In this document: positions 44,243 through 52,964 of the stretch, piece by piece
Layout of the letters: each line of letters begins with the position of its first letter
Numbering within the stretch: the stretch's first letter is position 1
DNA from: Streptomyces sp. NBC_00513
Lineage (GTDB): Bacteria > Actinomycetota > Actinomycetes > Streptomycetales > Streptomycetaceae
NCBI RefSeq assembly: GCF_041431415.1
Contig: NZ_CP107845.1
Coordinates: 6,758,001-6,822,000, forward strand
Length of the DNA: 64,000 nt
Direction of reading: 5' to 3'
The notes under the pieces: model-generated
Told to the model about the DNA's origin: nothing
The model's database searches: none
What the model saw: the letters and a program-made list of their open reading frames with translations, nothing else
Program-made: the position numbers and the translations under genes

Positions 44243-44902
44243 TCAGTACGCCCCGTTGACGTTGTCGATCGAACCGTAGCGGGCGGCCGCGTAGTTGCAG
44301 GCGGCGGTGATGTTCGCGACCGGGTCGTAGGAGTCCTCGGACGTGCCCGGCACGTGGTAGGCGCGGAAGGTCGGGTCGATGACCTGGAGCAGACCCTTGG
44401 AGGGAATGCCGGCGGCGGCGTTGGAGTCCCAGTTGTTGATCGCCAGCGGATTGCCCGAGGACTCCCGCATCACATTGCGGTGAATTCCCTCGTAGGTTCC
44501 GGGAATGCCGTGTTGGGCCATCACGTCCAGCGACTCGCGTATCCAGCCGTCCAGGTTGTTCGTGTACGCGGTCGCCGGTCTCGCCGCCGCCGCGGTCTTC
44601 GCCGCCGCGCCGAGGGACAGCTTGAGCCCGGGCCGGATGACCGCCGGGTCGGCGCCGACGACCCCGCGGTTCGCCTCGTAGAGCTGCGCCCAGCCGCCGG
44701 TCAGCGCGTGCTTGGCCGCGATCGTGGACAGCGTGTCGCCCGCGACCACTGAGTACGTGGTGGGAGCGATGCTCTCGGCCGCTCCGGCGGTGCCCGCGCC
44801 GATCAGCGGGAGGGCCAGGGCGACACCGCCCGTCCCGGCGATGGCCAGCTTGCGGACGATCGAGTGCTGCTTCGGGCGGCGGTGCTTTCCCTTTGCGGGC
44901 AT
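44243..44902 (-). CDS. LysM + lytic transglycosylase (SLT-like) cell-wall enzyme
   Basis: 219 residues. Signal peptide around KLAIAGTGGVALALPLIGAGTAGAAES. LysM: TTYSVVAGDTLSTIAAKHALTGGWAQLYEANRGVVGADPAVIRPGLKLSL. SLT core: GIHRNVMRESSGNPLAINNWDSNAAAGIPSKGLLQVIDPTFRAYHVPGTSEDSYDPVANITAACNYAAARYGSIDNVNGAY, with the catalytic Glu in MRESSGNP. Binds and cleaves peptidoglycan. A Crp-like palindrome lies 250 bp upstream. ATG 44902 begins the signal peptide. Confidence 0.92.
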   Translation of the reverse strand: MPAKGKHRRPKQHSIVRKLAIAGTGGVALALPLIGAGTAGAAESIAPTTYSVVAGDTLSTIAAKHALTGGWAQLYEANRGVVGADPAVIRPGLKLSLGAAAKTAAAARPATAYTNNLDGWIRESLDVMAQHGIPGTYEGIHRNVMRESSGNPLAINNWDSNAAAGIPSKGLLQVIDPTFRAYHVPGTSEDSYDPVANITAACNYAAARYGSIDNVNGAY

Positions 44903-45358
44903 GGCGGAATTCCTCACGTGGGGGTGCGGGGAGCGTCCCTGGCGGTGAGGGGAATGAACGCCGGGCCACCGGGAACGAGGTGACCGTAAGACAGCCTGTG
45001 GGGGCCGAACAAGCCTGGAATTGCGTCGGGTGATCGACATCCCGCATTCGGTCCGGTTAATGACCTTGGGAATGGGAAGCGGGGAATGTCGATTTCCTTT
45101 CCGGGGAAAGGGAATCCGGCTCTTTCGTGGAATTGATGTTGAAGGGCCCCGCGTGACTCACATCACGGGTGGGCGGCCTCGTGCGGAAAGCAGGGCAAGT
45201 CGCACCTCTGCCTACCGAATTCGGGCGACCTGCCCGTTGGCGGCGAATCGCCCATCAAGGTGCCTTTCCGGCGTGAATTCCGACCCGACCGGCGCCGTCC
45301 CCCGGCGCAGCCTTTCCCGGGTCATGCCCCGCCGTCTCCCGGGGTCCCGTGTCCCGGG
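44903..45358. other. 456-bp intergenic region, AT-richer than its surroundings
   Basis: Holds the Crp-like palindrome and long AT-rich stretches upstream of the transglycosylase gene. No credible small gene: the plus frame starting at 45021 runs into the antisense of the dapA-like gene. I could not place the conserved parts of a c-di-AMP (ydaO-type) riboswitch, which precedes some such genes. Confidence 0.6.
45152..45167. promoter_or_regulatory. Putative Crp binding site
   Basis: CGTGA-CTCACA-TCACG matches the GTGA-N6-TCAC core recognised by Crp/Fnr proteins, including Streptomyces Crp. Confidence 0.5.
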
Positions 45359-46342
45359 TCACGCCCCGCCGGCCCCCACCGGGTCGGTCGCGAGTTCCGC
45401 CAACGCCTTCAGGGCGACGGCCACCGACTTCTCGGACGCGGGCAGCAGGGGCAGCCGTACGTCGGGGGTCGGGATCCGGCCGAGGGCGTGCAGCGCCCCC
45501 TTGACCACCGCCGGGTTCGGCTCCGCGAAGACCGCCGCCGACAGTCGGGCCAGCGCGTGGCCCAGCGCCCGCGCGCGCGACACCTCGCCCGCCTCCCAGG
45601 CCGCCGCCAGCTCCACGAAACGCTCCGTCGCCAGGTGGGCCGAGGCGAGGATCGCGCCCTGCGCGCCGACCGCCAACAGGGGTGACACGTAGGCGTCGTC
45701 GCCCGCCAGCACCGCGAAACCGTCCGGCCGGTCACCGAGCAGTGCCACGACGTCCTGGTCGATGCCGCCGGCCGCGTACTTGACCCCGACCACCCCCGGC
45801 AGCTTTCCGAGCGCGCGGAGCGCGGCGGCGTCCAGAGGCTGCCCGGTCCGGTAGGGGACGTGATAGACGACCAGCGGTACGGGGCTCACCTCGGCCAGGC
45901 GCTCGAAGTGCGCCAGCACCCCCGCCGCCGAGGGCCTCACGAACGACGGGACCGTCACCAGAGCCGCCCGTACCGGCTGCCGGTGCGCGAGCCGGGTCAG
46001 CGCGGCCTCGCTCGCCCGGGTCCCGCTCGCCCCCGCGCCGACGGTGAGCGGCGCCCCGCGCTCCCGACAGACCCGGGCGCAGACGTCGGTGACCAGATCC
46101 CGTTCCGCCGCGTCGAGGCCGGCGCTCTCCCCGGTGGTGCCGAGGGCGACGATCCCGCGGGCGCCCGCGTCGAGCACCTCGTGGGCGAGGGCCTCCAGGG
46201 CGTCGACCGCGACCTCCCCGGCAGCGGTGAAGGGGGTGACGAGCGGGACGTGGATCCCGCCCGGGAAGGGCCGCGTGTCCCGGTCCCGGTTCGGAGCCGC
46301 GTGCGGCGGCGTTGCCGTGTCCTGCGGGGCGTCCTGTGTCAT
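45359..46342 (-). CDS. Dihydrodipicolinate synthase/N-acetylneuraminate lyase family aldolase
   Basis: 327 residues, TIM barrel: GGIHVPLVTPFTAAGEVAVDALEALAHEVLDAGARGIVALGTTGESAGLDAAERDLV with the GTTGES phosphate/pyruvate motif, VYHVPYRTG, and the Schiff-base lysine K188 in VGVKYAAGG. YHVP in place of YNVP and the genetic context (divergent LysR, no lysine-pathway genes) argue against a dedicated lysine role; a catabolic aldolase is more likely. ATG 46342. Confidence 0.88.
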   Translation of the reverse strand: MTQDAPQDTATPPHAAPNRDRDTRPFPGGIHVPLVTPFTAAGEVAVDALEALAHEVLDAGARGIVALGTTGESAGLDAAERDLVTDVCARVCRERGAPLTVGAGASGTRASEAALTRLAHRQPVRAALVTVPSFVRPSAAGVLAHFERLAEVSPVPLVVYHVPYRTGQPLDAAALRALGKLPGVVGVKYAAGGIDQDVVALLGDRPDGFAVLAGDDAYVSPLLAVGAQGAILASAHLATERFVELAAAWEAGEVSRARALGHALARLSAAVFAEPNPAVVKGALHALGRIPTPDVRLPLLPASEKSVAVALKALAELATDPVGAGGA

Positions 46343-46388
46343 GGCGACCAGCCTGCCCCGCCCCGGTCATCGAATCCAGTTCGCATTT

Positions 46389-46405
46389 CTTACTCGAAGC
46401 GTAAG
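46389..46405. promoter_or_regulatory. LysR-type operator overlapping a -10 box
   Basis: CTTAC-N7-GTAAG inverted repeat containing a T-N11-A motif. TAAGCT (46402-46407), the putative -10 of the lysR gene 6 nt before its ATG, shares the right half-site. Autorepression and divergent control of the aldolase gene are plausible. Confidence 0.5.
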
Positions 46406-46413
46406 CTGAGCCG

Positions 46414-47355
46414 ATGCTCGATGTACGACGCCTGCGCCTGCTGCGCGAACTGGCCCGCCGCGGCACCATCGCCGCCGTGGCCGAAGCGCTCGCCTTCAGC
46501 CCTTCGGCGGTCTCCCAACAGCTCGGTGTCCTGGAACGCGAGGCGGGCCTGCCCCTGCTGGAGCGCACCGGCCGTCGGGTCCGTCTCACCCCCGCCGGCG
46601 AGGACCTCGTCCGCCACGCCGAGGCCGTCCTGGAGCGGCTGGAGCGGGCCGAAGCCGACCTCGCCGAGGCGCGCGGCGGCCTCGCCGGCGTCCTGCGCGT
46701 CGGGTCCTTCCCCACCGCGACCCGCGCCATCGTCCCGGCCGCCCTGGTCACCCTCGCCCGCCGCCACCCGCGCCTGGAGCCGATGGTCTCCGAGACCGAC
46801 CCGGCGGCGGTCGCGCACGCGCTGCGCGCCGGCGACCTGGACGTGGCGCTGGTCCACGAGTACGACTTCGTCCCCACGCCCGAGGAGCCCGGCGTCACCA
46901 CCGAGCCCCTGTTCGGCGAGGTGATGTACCTGGCCGTCCCCGAGGGCGCCGAGGTGGACGCCGGACCCGACCAGGGCGCGGTCCTGCGGACGAGAGCCGA
47001 CGCCCCCTGGATCACCGCCACGCCGGGCACCCTCTGCCACGCCATGACGGTGCGGGCCTGCCAGGCGGCCGGGTTCACCCCCCGGGTGCGGCACCAGGTG
47101 GACGAGTTCGCCACCGTCCTCGCCCTGGTCGCTGCGGGACAGGGCGTGGCCGTCGTGCCCCAGCTCGGGATCCGCGGCGCCGAACCGGGGGTCTCCCTGA
47201 CCCGGCTCCTCATGCAGCGCCGAACCAAGATCGCCTTCCGGGACGGCGCGGCCGGGCACCCCGCGGTGGCCGCGTTCGGCGCGGCGCTGCGGGCCGCCGT
47301 GCCACCTGAACTGGCCAGTCCACCGGAACTGGCCAGTCCGCGCGCCGAAGGGTGA
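46414..47355 (+). CDS. LysR family transcriptional regulator
   Basis: 313 residues. N-terminal [68 protein letters not shown]. Effector domain: [51 protein letters not shown]. The C-terminus carries a tandem duplication (PPELAS twice, 18-bp DNA repeat at about 47302-47337). Divergent from the aldolase gene, likely its regulator; ligand unknown. Confidence 0.94.
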   Translation: MLDVRRLRLLRELARRGTIAAVAEALAFSPSAVSQQLGVLEREAGLPLLERTGRRVRLTPAGEDLVRHAEAVLERLERAEADLAEARGGLAGVLRVGSFPTATRAIVPAALVTLARRHPRLEPMVSETDPAAVAHALRAGDLDVALVHEYDFVPTPEEPGVTTEPLFGEVMYLAVPEGAEVDAGPDQGAVLRTRADAPWITATPGTLCHAMTVRACQAAGFTPRVRHQVDEFATVLALVAAGQGVAVVPQLGIRGAEPGVSLTRLLMQRRTKIAFRDGAAGHPAVAAFGAALRAAVPPELASPPELASPRAEG

Positions 47356-47428
47356 CACGGCTCCCGCACCGCGTGCCGCCCGTGTACGTTCGATGATCCA
47401 GACGGATCCGATCAGAGCGGGGTACGAC

Positions 47429-48514
47429 GTGACACATCGCGTACGAGGGGTCATCGCCCGGAGCAAGGGCGCACCGGTGGAGACGACGACGATCCTCGTG
47501 CCCGACCCGGGGCCCGGCGAGGCCCTGGTCAAGGTCCAGGCCTGCGGGGTCTGCCACACCGACCTGCACTACCGCGAGGGCGGCATCAACGACGAGTTCC
47601 CCTTCCTCCTCGGCCACGAGGCGGCGGGCGTCGTCGAATCGGTCGGACCGGACGTGACGTCCGTCGCGCCCGGTGACTTCGTCGTCCTCAACTGGCGCGC
47701 GGTGTGCGGGACATGTCGGGCCTGCAAGCGCGGCCGTCCCTGGTACTGCTTCGCCACGCACAACGCCACCCAGCCCATGACCCTGGAGGACGGCACGCCG
47801 CTCTCCCCGGCCCTGGGCATCGGCGCGTTCGCCGAGAAGACGCTGGTCGCCGCCGGTCAGTGCACGAAGGTGGACCCGGCCGCCTCGCCCGCCGCCGCCG
47901 GCCTGCTGGGCTGCGGCGTGATGGCCGGCCTCGGCGCGGCCCTGAACACGGGCAACGTCGGACGGGGGGACTCCGTCGCGGTCATCGGCTGCGGGGGAGT
48001 GGGCAACGCGGCCGTCGCGGGCGCCCGGTTGGCCGGCGCCTCGAAGATCATCGCCGTGGACCTGGACGACCGGAAGCTGGAGTGGGCGCGGGGCCTGGGC
48101 GCCACCCACACCGTCAACGGCGGCAAGGACGACGTGGTCGAGGCCATCCGGGCGCTGACCGACGGCAACGGCGCGGACGTGGTCATCGAGGCCGTCGGCC
48201 GGCCCGAGACGTACCGGCAGGCCTTCTACGCCCGCGACCTCGCCGGGACGGTCGTCCTGGTCGGCGTGCCGACCCCGGACATGAAGCTGGAACTCCCGCT
48301 CATCGACGTGTTCGGACGCGGCGGCGCCCTCAAGTCCTCCTGGTACGGGGACTGTCTGCCCGAACGCGACTTCCCGCTGCTCGTCGACCTCTACCTCCAG
48401 GGCCGGTTGGACCTGGACGCCTTCGTCTCGGAGACCATCGCGCTCGACGGGGTCGAGGAGGCCTTCGGTCGCATGGAGCGCGGCGAGGTGCTGCGGTCGG
48501 TGGTCGAGTTCTGA
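47429..48514 (+). CDS. mscR: S-(hydroxymethyl)mycothiol dehydrogenase (mycothiol-dependent formaldehyde dehydrogenase)
   Basis: 361 residues from GTG 47429, the usual MscR length. Class III-like zinc alcohol dehydrogenase: catalytic zinc Cys in [14 protein letters not shown] and His in LGHEAAGV, the structural zinc set C-x2-C-x2-C-x7-C in [15 protein letters not shown], and Rossmann [19 protein letters not shown]. Oxidises formaldehyde bound to mycothiol; also denitrosylates S-nitrosomycothiol. A longer start at 47393 exists, but AGCGGGG upstream of 47429 supports the GTG. Confidence 0.92.
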   Translation: MTHRVRGVIARSKGAPVETTTILVPDPGPGEALVKVQACGVCHTDLHYREGGINDEFPFLLGHEAAGVVESVGPDVTSVAPGDFVVLNWRAVCGTCRACKRGRPWYCFATHNATQPMTLEDGTPLSPALGIGAFAEKTLVAAGQCTKVDPAASPAAAGLLGCGVMAGLGAALNTGNVGRGDSVAVIGCGGVGNAAVAGARLAGASKIIAVDLDDRKLEWARGLGATHTVNGGKDDVVEAIRALTDGNGADVVIEAVGRPETYRQAFYARDLAGTVVLVGVPTPDMKLELPLIDVFGRGGALKSSWYGDCLPERDFPLLVDLYLQGRLDLDAFVSETIALDGVEEAFGRMERGEVLRSVVEF

Positions 48515-48527
48515 TCCCGCTCCGCCT

Positions 48528-48572
48528 CCCGCGCCCCGATCCCCCGGACCACACCCGGTGATCGGGCGCGGG
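48528..48572 (+). terminator. Terminator after mscR
   Basis: CCCGCGCCCCGATC / GATCGGGCGCGGG with a single bulged C, 14 bp after the mscR stop; loop 18 nt. Confidence 0.55.
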
Positions 48573-48883
48573 TTCGCGGCGGGACGGGCGCGGGAGGCGG
48601 TCCCGTCCGCCGCACCGCTCCGCGGCCGGTCCGGGGCGACCCTGCGGCCCGTCCGAGGCGCGGGCGCGCCCGTCCGGGCCCCGCGTCCCGCCGGCCGTGC
48701 CCGTCTCCGGGCCCGCTTCGTGCCCACCGTGCCCGTACCGCCCGGCCGCCGCTTCGCGCCTACCGCGCCCACCGGGCCCACCGGGCCCAGGGGCCCGGTG
48801 CGCGCTGCGTAGACTCGGGAGACCGATCCTCCCGTCCCCGGCCGCGACCCGGCCGGGGCGACCGCACACACCAGGGACCGTTC
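48573..48883. other. Non-coding stretch with CCCACCGGG-type short repeats
   Basis: No gene seen. Near 48770-48800 CCACCGGGCCCACCGGGCCC repeats directly. TAGACT at 48811-48816 could be the -10 of the S33 peptidase gene. Otherwise nothing recognised. Confidence 0.5.
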
Positions 48884-50194
48884 GTGACCCACGACCGCAG
48901 CCACCGTCAGCCCGGTGTCGTCGTCACCGACCACCACTTCACCGTGCCGCTCGACCACACGCGTCCGCACGGCGAGCAGGTGGAGCTGTACGCGCGCGAG
49001 GTCGTGGCCACCGGCAAGGACCCCGAGACCCTGCCCTGGCTGCTGTACCTGGAAGGCGGCCCCGGCTTCGGCGCCCGCCGGTTCATCGGGCGCCAGGCCT
49101 GGCTGGAGCGGGCCCTCACCGAATACCGGGTGCTGCTCCTCGACCAGCGCGGGACCGGCCGCTCCGGCCCGCTCAACCGCCAGACCCTGCCGCTGCGCGG
49201 CACCCCGGCCGAACAGGCCGCCCACCTGGCGCACTTCCGCGCCGACTCCATCGTGCGCGACTGCGAGGCCATCCGCCCCGGCCTGACCGCAGGCGCGCCC
49301 TGGACCGTGCTCGGCCAGAGCTTCGGCGGGTTCTGCGTCACCCGCTACCTCTCCACCGCCCCGCAGGGCCTGACCGCCGCCCTGATCACCGGCGGGCTGC
49401 CGTCCCTCGACGCCACCGCCGACGAGGTGTATGAGGCCGCGTACACCCGCGTCGAACGCAAGAACCGGTCCCACTACGCGCGCTACCCGATGGACGTCGA
49501 GCGGGCCCGGCGCATCGCCGCGGCGCTCGTCGAACGACCGGTCGAACTCCCCGGCGGCTACCGGCTCACCCCCGAGGCGTTCCAGTCCCTGGGCCTGCTC
49601 CTCGGCACCGGCGACGGCAGCCACCAACTGCACCACCTGCTGGAGGACGCCTTCGTCCCCACCCTCGACGGACCGGCCCTCTCCGACGCCTTCCTGGAAG
49701 CCGTCCACGGCCACCTGTCCTTCGCCGGGCACCCCCTCTACGCCCTGATCCACGAGGCGATCTACGCGCAGGACCCGGCGGCGCCGACCGGCTGGGCCGC
49801 CGAACGGGCGCGCGCGGCGCACCCCCTCTTCGACGCCGCCACGACCCTCGCCGGCGACGAGCCCCTGCTGTTCTCCGGCGAGACCATCCACCCCTGGCAC
49901 TTCACCGTCGACCCGGCCCTCGCCCCGCTGCGCGAGACCGCCGAACTGCTGGCCGCCCGGACCGGCTGGGAGCCCCTGTACGACCCGGTGCGGCTCGCCG
50001 CGAACGAGGTGCCGGTCGCCGCCCTCGTCTACCACGACGACATGTACGTGGACACCGCGCACTCACTGCGCACCGCGCGGGCGATCCGGGGCCTGCGGAC
50101 CTGGGTGACGGACGAGTTCGAGCACGACGGCCTGCGCGCCGGCGGGCCCCGGGTCCTGGACCGGCTGCTGGCCCTCGTACGCGACGAGCTCTGA
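48884..50194 (+). CDS. Alpha/beta hydrolase, S33 (prolyl aminopeptidase-like) family
   Basis: 436 residues. LYLEGGPGFGARR (oxyanion hole), LLLDQRGTGRSGPL, the nucleophile elbow GQSFGG, and late YHDDMYVD (Asp) and FEHDGLRA (His) outline the catalytic triad. Length and motifs fit proline iminopeptidases of the SCO-type group. No signal peptide: a cytoplasmic peptidase releasing N-terminal proline is likely. GTG 48884. Confidence 0.9.
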   Translation: MTHDRSHRQPGVVVTDHHFTVPLDHTRPHGEQVELYAREVVATGKDPETLPWLLYLEGGPGFGARRFIGRQAWLERALTEYRVLLLDQRGTGRSGPLNRQTLPLRGTPAEQAAHLAHFRADSIVRDCEAIRPGLTAGAPWTVLGQSFGGFCVTRYLSTAPQGLTAALITGGLPSLDATADEVYEAAYTRVERKNRSHYARYPMDVERARRIAAALVERPVELPGGYRLTPEAFQSLGLLLGTGDGSHQLHHLLEDAFVPTLDGPALSDAFLEAVHGHLSFAGHPLYALIHEAIYAQDPAAPTGWAAERARAAHPLFDAATTLAGDEPLLFSGETIHPWHFTVDPALAPLRETAELLAARTGWEPLYDPVRLAANEVPVAALVYHDDMYVDTAHSLRTARAIRGLRTWVTDEFEHDGLRAGGPRVLDRLLALVRDEL

Positions 50195-50249
50195 GCACCC
50201 GCCCCCGGACAACCGCGGGCCGTACCGGCGCCACTGCGACGACAGGGCC

Positions 50250-50255
50250 TAGGGT
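50250..50255 (+). promoter_or_regulatory. Putative -10 box of a leaderless transcript
   Basis: TAGGGT, 7 nt before ATG 50263. Confidence 0.4.
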
Positions 50256-50262
50256 GCGGAAC

Positions 50263-51027
50263 ATGACCGAACAACAGTCACAGCCCGCCCCGTTGCAGCC
50301 GATGCCCACCGATTGGCGGCGCGCCCTCGCGGTGGTCGCCCACCCCGACGACCTGGAGTACGGCTGCGCCGCCGCCATCGCGGAATGGACCGACGGCGAC
50401 CGGGAGGTCGCCTACGTGCTGGCCACGCGCGGCGAGGCGGGCATCGACACCCTCGCCCCCGCCGAGTGCGCACCGCTGCGGGAGGCGGAGCAGCGCGCGA
50501 GCGCGGCCGTCGTCGGCGTGTCGACGGTGGAGTTCCTCGACCACCGCGACGGGGTCGTCGAGTACGGCCTCGACCTGCGCCGGGACATCGCCGCGGCCAT
50601 CCGCAGGCACCGCCCCGAGCTGATCGTCACCCTCAACCACCGGGACACCTGGGGCGGCGCGGACGGCGGCGGCTTCTGGAACACCCCCGACCACAAGGCC
50701 GTCGGACGCGCCGTACTGGACGCGGCCGGCGACGCGGGCAACCGTTGGATCTTCCCCGAGCTGATCTCCGTACAGGGCCTGGAGCCCTGGAACGGGGTGC
50801 GCTGGGTCGCGGTGGCCGGTTCCGCCACTCCGACGCACGCCGTCGACGCCACCGCCGGTCTGGAGCGGTCCATCGCGTCCCTGCTGGAGCACAAGGCCTA
50901 CATCGAGGTGCTCACCGACCAGGACCCCGAGGAGTACGTGCGGACCTTCCTCACCGGCAACGCCCAGCAGGCCTCGGCACGCTTCGGGGGCCGCCCGGCG
51001 ATTCCGTTCGAGCTCTTCCCGCGCTGA
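50263..51027 (+). CDS. PIG-L family deacetylase
   Basis: 254 residues, LmbE fold: ALAVVAHPDDLEYGCAAAIAEW (zinc motif HPDD), REAEQRASAAVVGVSTVEFLDHRDG, NTPDHKAVGRAVLDAA (third zinc His). Family members deacetylate N-acetylglucosamine-bearing molecules, including mycothiol precursors, but this one is shorter and has no clear MshB/Mca features. GTG 50254 is an alternative start. Confidence 0.9.
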   Translation: MTEQQSQPAPLQPMPTDWRRALAVVAHPDDLEYGCAAAIAEWTDGDREVAYVLATRGEAGIDTLAPAECAPLREAEQRASAAVVGVSTVEFLDHRDGVVEYGLDLRRDIAAAIRRHRPELIVTLNHRDTWGGADGGGFWNTPDHKAVGRAVLDAAGDAGNRWIFPELISVQGLEPWNGVRWVAVAGSATPTHAVDATAGLERSIASLLEHKAYIEVLTDQDPEEYVRTFLTGNAQQASARFGGRPAIPFELFPR

Positions 51028-51041
51028 TCGGACCCCCCTAA

Positions 51042-51058
51042 ACTGACGGTCCGTCAGT
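51042..51058. promoter_or_regulatory. Perfect palindromic operator overlapping the -10 region
   Basis: ACTGACGG-T-CCGTCAGT, 8-1-8 perfect. TAAACT at 51039-51044 (a -10 candidate for the following gene) overlaps its left edge. Likely a TetR-family site. Confidence 0.6.
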
Positions 51059-51074
51059 GACGAGGGGGCATCGG

Positions 51075-51908
51075 GTGATCGACACCATCACCACGGAGAT
51101 CGCGGAGGGGGAGGAGCGCATCCGCCTCGAAGTCGAGGGCGGGGTCGCGTTCCTCACCCTCTGCCGGCCGGACCAACTCAACGGCTGGAGTTGGGAGTCC
51201 ACCCGCCAACTGGGCCTGCTGGCCGACCGGATCCGCTTCGATCCGACGGTGCGGGTGGTCCTGCTGAGGGCCGACGGGCGCGCCTTCTGTGCCGGGATCG
51301 ACGTCACGGCCCCCGGCGGTGCGATCACCGGACGCACTCCCGCCGAGCGGACCCGGAACTACCACGAGGGCATCCGCTGGGTGCACGAGCGCTTCGCGGT
51401 CCTCGCCCGGCTCCCGCAACCCGTGGTGGCCGCCGTCCAGGGCTACTGCCTCGGCTTCGGCTTCGAACTCGCGCTGATGGCGGACGTGCGGTTGGCGGCC
51501 GAGGACGCCGTCTTCGCCCTGCCGGAAGCCCGGCTGGGCGTGGCGGTGGACGCCGGCGGGGACCTGCGCATCGCCCGCGAGGCCGGCGCCGGCTGGGCGA
51601 AGTACCTGGCTCTGACCGGACGGCGCATCGACGCCCGTACGGCGGAACGCCTCAACCTGGTCCAACAAGTCCTCCCTCCGGACGAGTTGGAGACGTCCGC
51701 CCGTGCGTTGGCGGCCGAGATCGCCGCCAACGCGCCACTCGCCGTCCAGGGCATCAAGCGCGGGATCGACGCCTATGCGGACGCCGCCCTCCCGGCCGCC
51801 CTCGACGGTGTCGCGATGACCGCCGCACTCACCCTCACCTCGGAGGACGCCCGGGAGGGGTACGCCGCCCAGGCCGCCCGACGCCCGCCGCACTTCGCGG
51901 GAGGATGA
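51075..51908 (+). CDS. Enoyl-CoA hydratase/isomerase family protein
   Basis: 277 residues, crotonase fold: RLEVEGGVAFLTLCRPDQLNGWSW, RAFCAGIDVTAPGG (oxyanion), VVAAVQGYCLGFGFELALMADVRLAAEDAVFALPEARLGVAVDAGGDLRIAR. Replaces one usual active-site Glu region with a form seen in enoyl-CoA hydratase-like isomerases, so the reaction is not certain. GTG 51075 with GAGGGGG upstream is preferred over GTG 51057. Confidence 0.88.
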   Translation: MIDTITTEIAEGEERIRLEVEGGVAFLTLCRPDQLNGWSWESTRQLGLLADRIRFDPTVRVVLLRADGRAFCAGIDVTAPGGAITGRTPAERTRNYHEGIRWVHERFAVLARLPQPVVAAVQGYCLGFGFELALMADVRLAAEDAVFALPEARLGVAVDAGGDLRIAREAGAGWAKYLALTGRRIDARTAERLNLVQQVLPPDELETSARALAAEIAANAPLAVQGIKRGIDAYADAALPAALDGVAMTAALTLTSEDAREGYAAQAARRPPHFAGG

Positions 51909-51970
51909 CGGGTGCGCGCGGCCGGCGGGCGCCGGCGACCCGACCGGCCGAGGCCGTCGGTGCCGATCGG

Positions 51971-52059
51971 TTCACGGCCTGAACGGCCCGCGCCCCAACC
52001 GGGTCCGGACCGAAAGTTCACGGCCTGAACGGCCCGCGCCCCAACTGGGTCCGGACCGA
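51971..52059. repeat. 43-bp direct duplication with 46-bp period
   Basis: Copies at 51971-52013 and 52017-52059 differ at one base. The second encodes the last residues and stop codon of the SDR gene (minus strand), the first the sequence after the stop. Confidence 0.8.
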
Positions 52060-52914
52060 GACCACTTCGGGGTTCACCAGCGAGCGCCGCTGCCAGTTCG
52101 CACCGTCGACCACCAGGGTGTGACCGGTGACGAAGCGGGCGTAAGGCGAGGCCAGGAAGGTCGCCGCCCAGCCCAGCTCGCGCGGCGCGCCGACCCGCAG
52201 CGCGGGCTGCCGGCCGTCCCTGTCATCCGGAGCGGCGGCGTCCAGCCCGCCCCGGATGTCCTCGGTCATGTCCGCGTGCGGGAACAGCCCGGGGACCAGG
52301 CCGTTGATCTGGATGCCGTACGGACCCCACTCGACGGCCAGCGTCTCCACGAGGTTCTTCACACCGGCCTTGGCGGCGGCGCTGTGGGCGAAGCCCGGGC
52401 CGCCGGTCCACGCGTACGAGGCGCCGATGTTCACGATCGAGCCGGGGGTGCCCGCCGCCAGGTGGCGGCGGGCGAACTCGCGGGTCATGAACCAGGTGCC
52501 GGTCAGGGTGATGTCGACCACCGCCCGCCACGCGTTCGGCGACAGGTCCTCCGCCGGACAGGGGAAGTTGGCGGCGGCGTTGTTGACCAGGACGTCCGGC
52601 GGACCGAACGCGGCCTCGGCCGCGTCGAAGACATCCGAGACCCGCTCCGGGTCCCGGATGTCGCAGACGGCGGCCGCCACCCGGCCCGCACCGGCAACGG
52701 CCGCCAACTCACCGCAAGCAGCGTCGAGTTGCACGGCGCGCCGACCGGCGATCACCACGTCGGCGCCGAGCCGGGCGAACTCGGCGGCGATGGCCTTGCC
52801 CAGCCCGGTGCCGCCGCCGGTCACCAGGACCACCCGCCCCGCGTAGGTCCCGGGGGGCAGGGCGGCGGCGCCGAGCGGCGGCGGCGCGGGCAGACCGCGC
52901 AGAGGGTTCTCCAT
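52018..52914 (-). CDS. SDR family oxidoreductase, 2,4-dienoyl-CoA reductase-like
   Basis: 298 residues. Rossmann VVLVTGGGTGLGKAIAAEFARLGADVVIAGRR, NNAAANFPCPAEDLSPNAWRAVVDITLTGTWFMTREFAR, and HSAAAKAGVKNLVETLAVEWGPYGIQINGLVPGLF. The usual catalytic YxxxK is replaced by HSAAAK, as in dienoyl-CoA reductases of the mitochondrial DECR type, consistent with fatty-acid catabolism. Ends in the 43-bp duplication; ATG 52914. Confidence 0.88.
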   Translation of the reverse strand: MENPLRGLPAPPPLGAAALPPGTYAGRVVLVTGGGTGLGKAIAAEFARLGADVVIAGRRAVQLDAACGELAAVAGAGRVAAAVCDIRDPERVSDVFDAAEAAFGPPDVLVNNAAANFPCPAEDLSPNAWRAVVDITLTGTWFMTREFARRHLAAGTPGSIVNIGASYAWTGGPGFAHSAAAKAGVKNLVETLAVEWGPYGIQINGLVPGLFPHADMTEDIRGGLDAAAPDDRDGRQPALRVGAPRELGWAATFLASPYARFVTGHTLVVDGANWQRRSLVNPEVVSVRTQLGRGPFRP

Positions 52915-52964
52915 GCGCCCATCGATAGCGTGTGGACGCCCAGATCACCATGCCCGGGGCAGGC

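Noticed and set aside
44903..45358. Possible c-di-AMP (ydaO-type) riboswitch before the LysM-transglycosylase gene
   Set aside because: I looked for the conserved GGGGAACC/GGGGTGAA elements on the minus strand and could not align them.
45021..45692. 223-codon plus-strand frame reading through the Crp-like site region
   Set aside because: Most of it is antisense to the dapA-like gene and its composition is not protein-like; no ribosome site.
50263..51027. PIG-L deacetylase as mycothiol enzyme (MshB/Mca) linked to mscR
   Set aside because: It is shorter than those enzymes and lacks a convincing signature; an S33 peptidase gene intervenes and it has its own apparent promoter.
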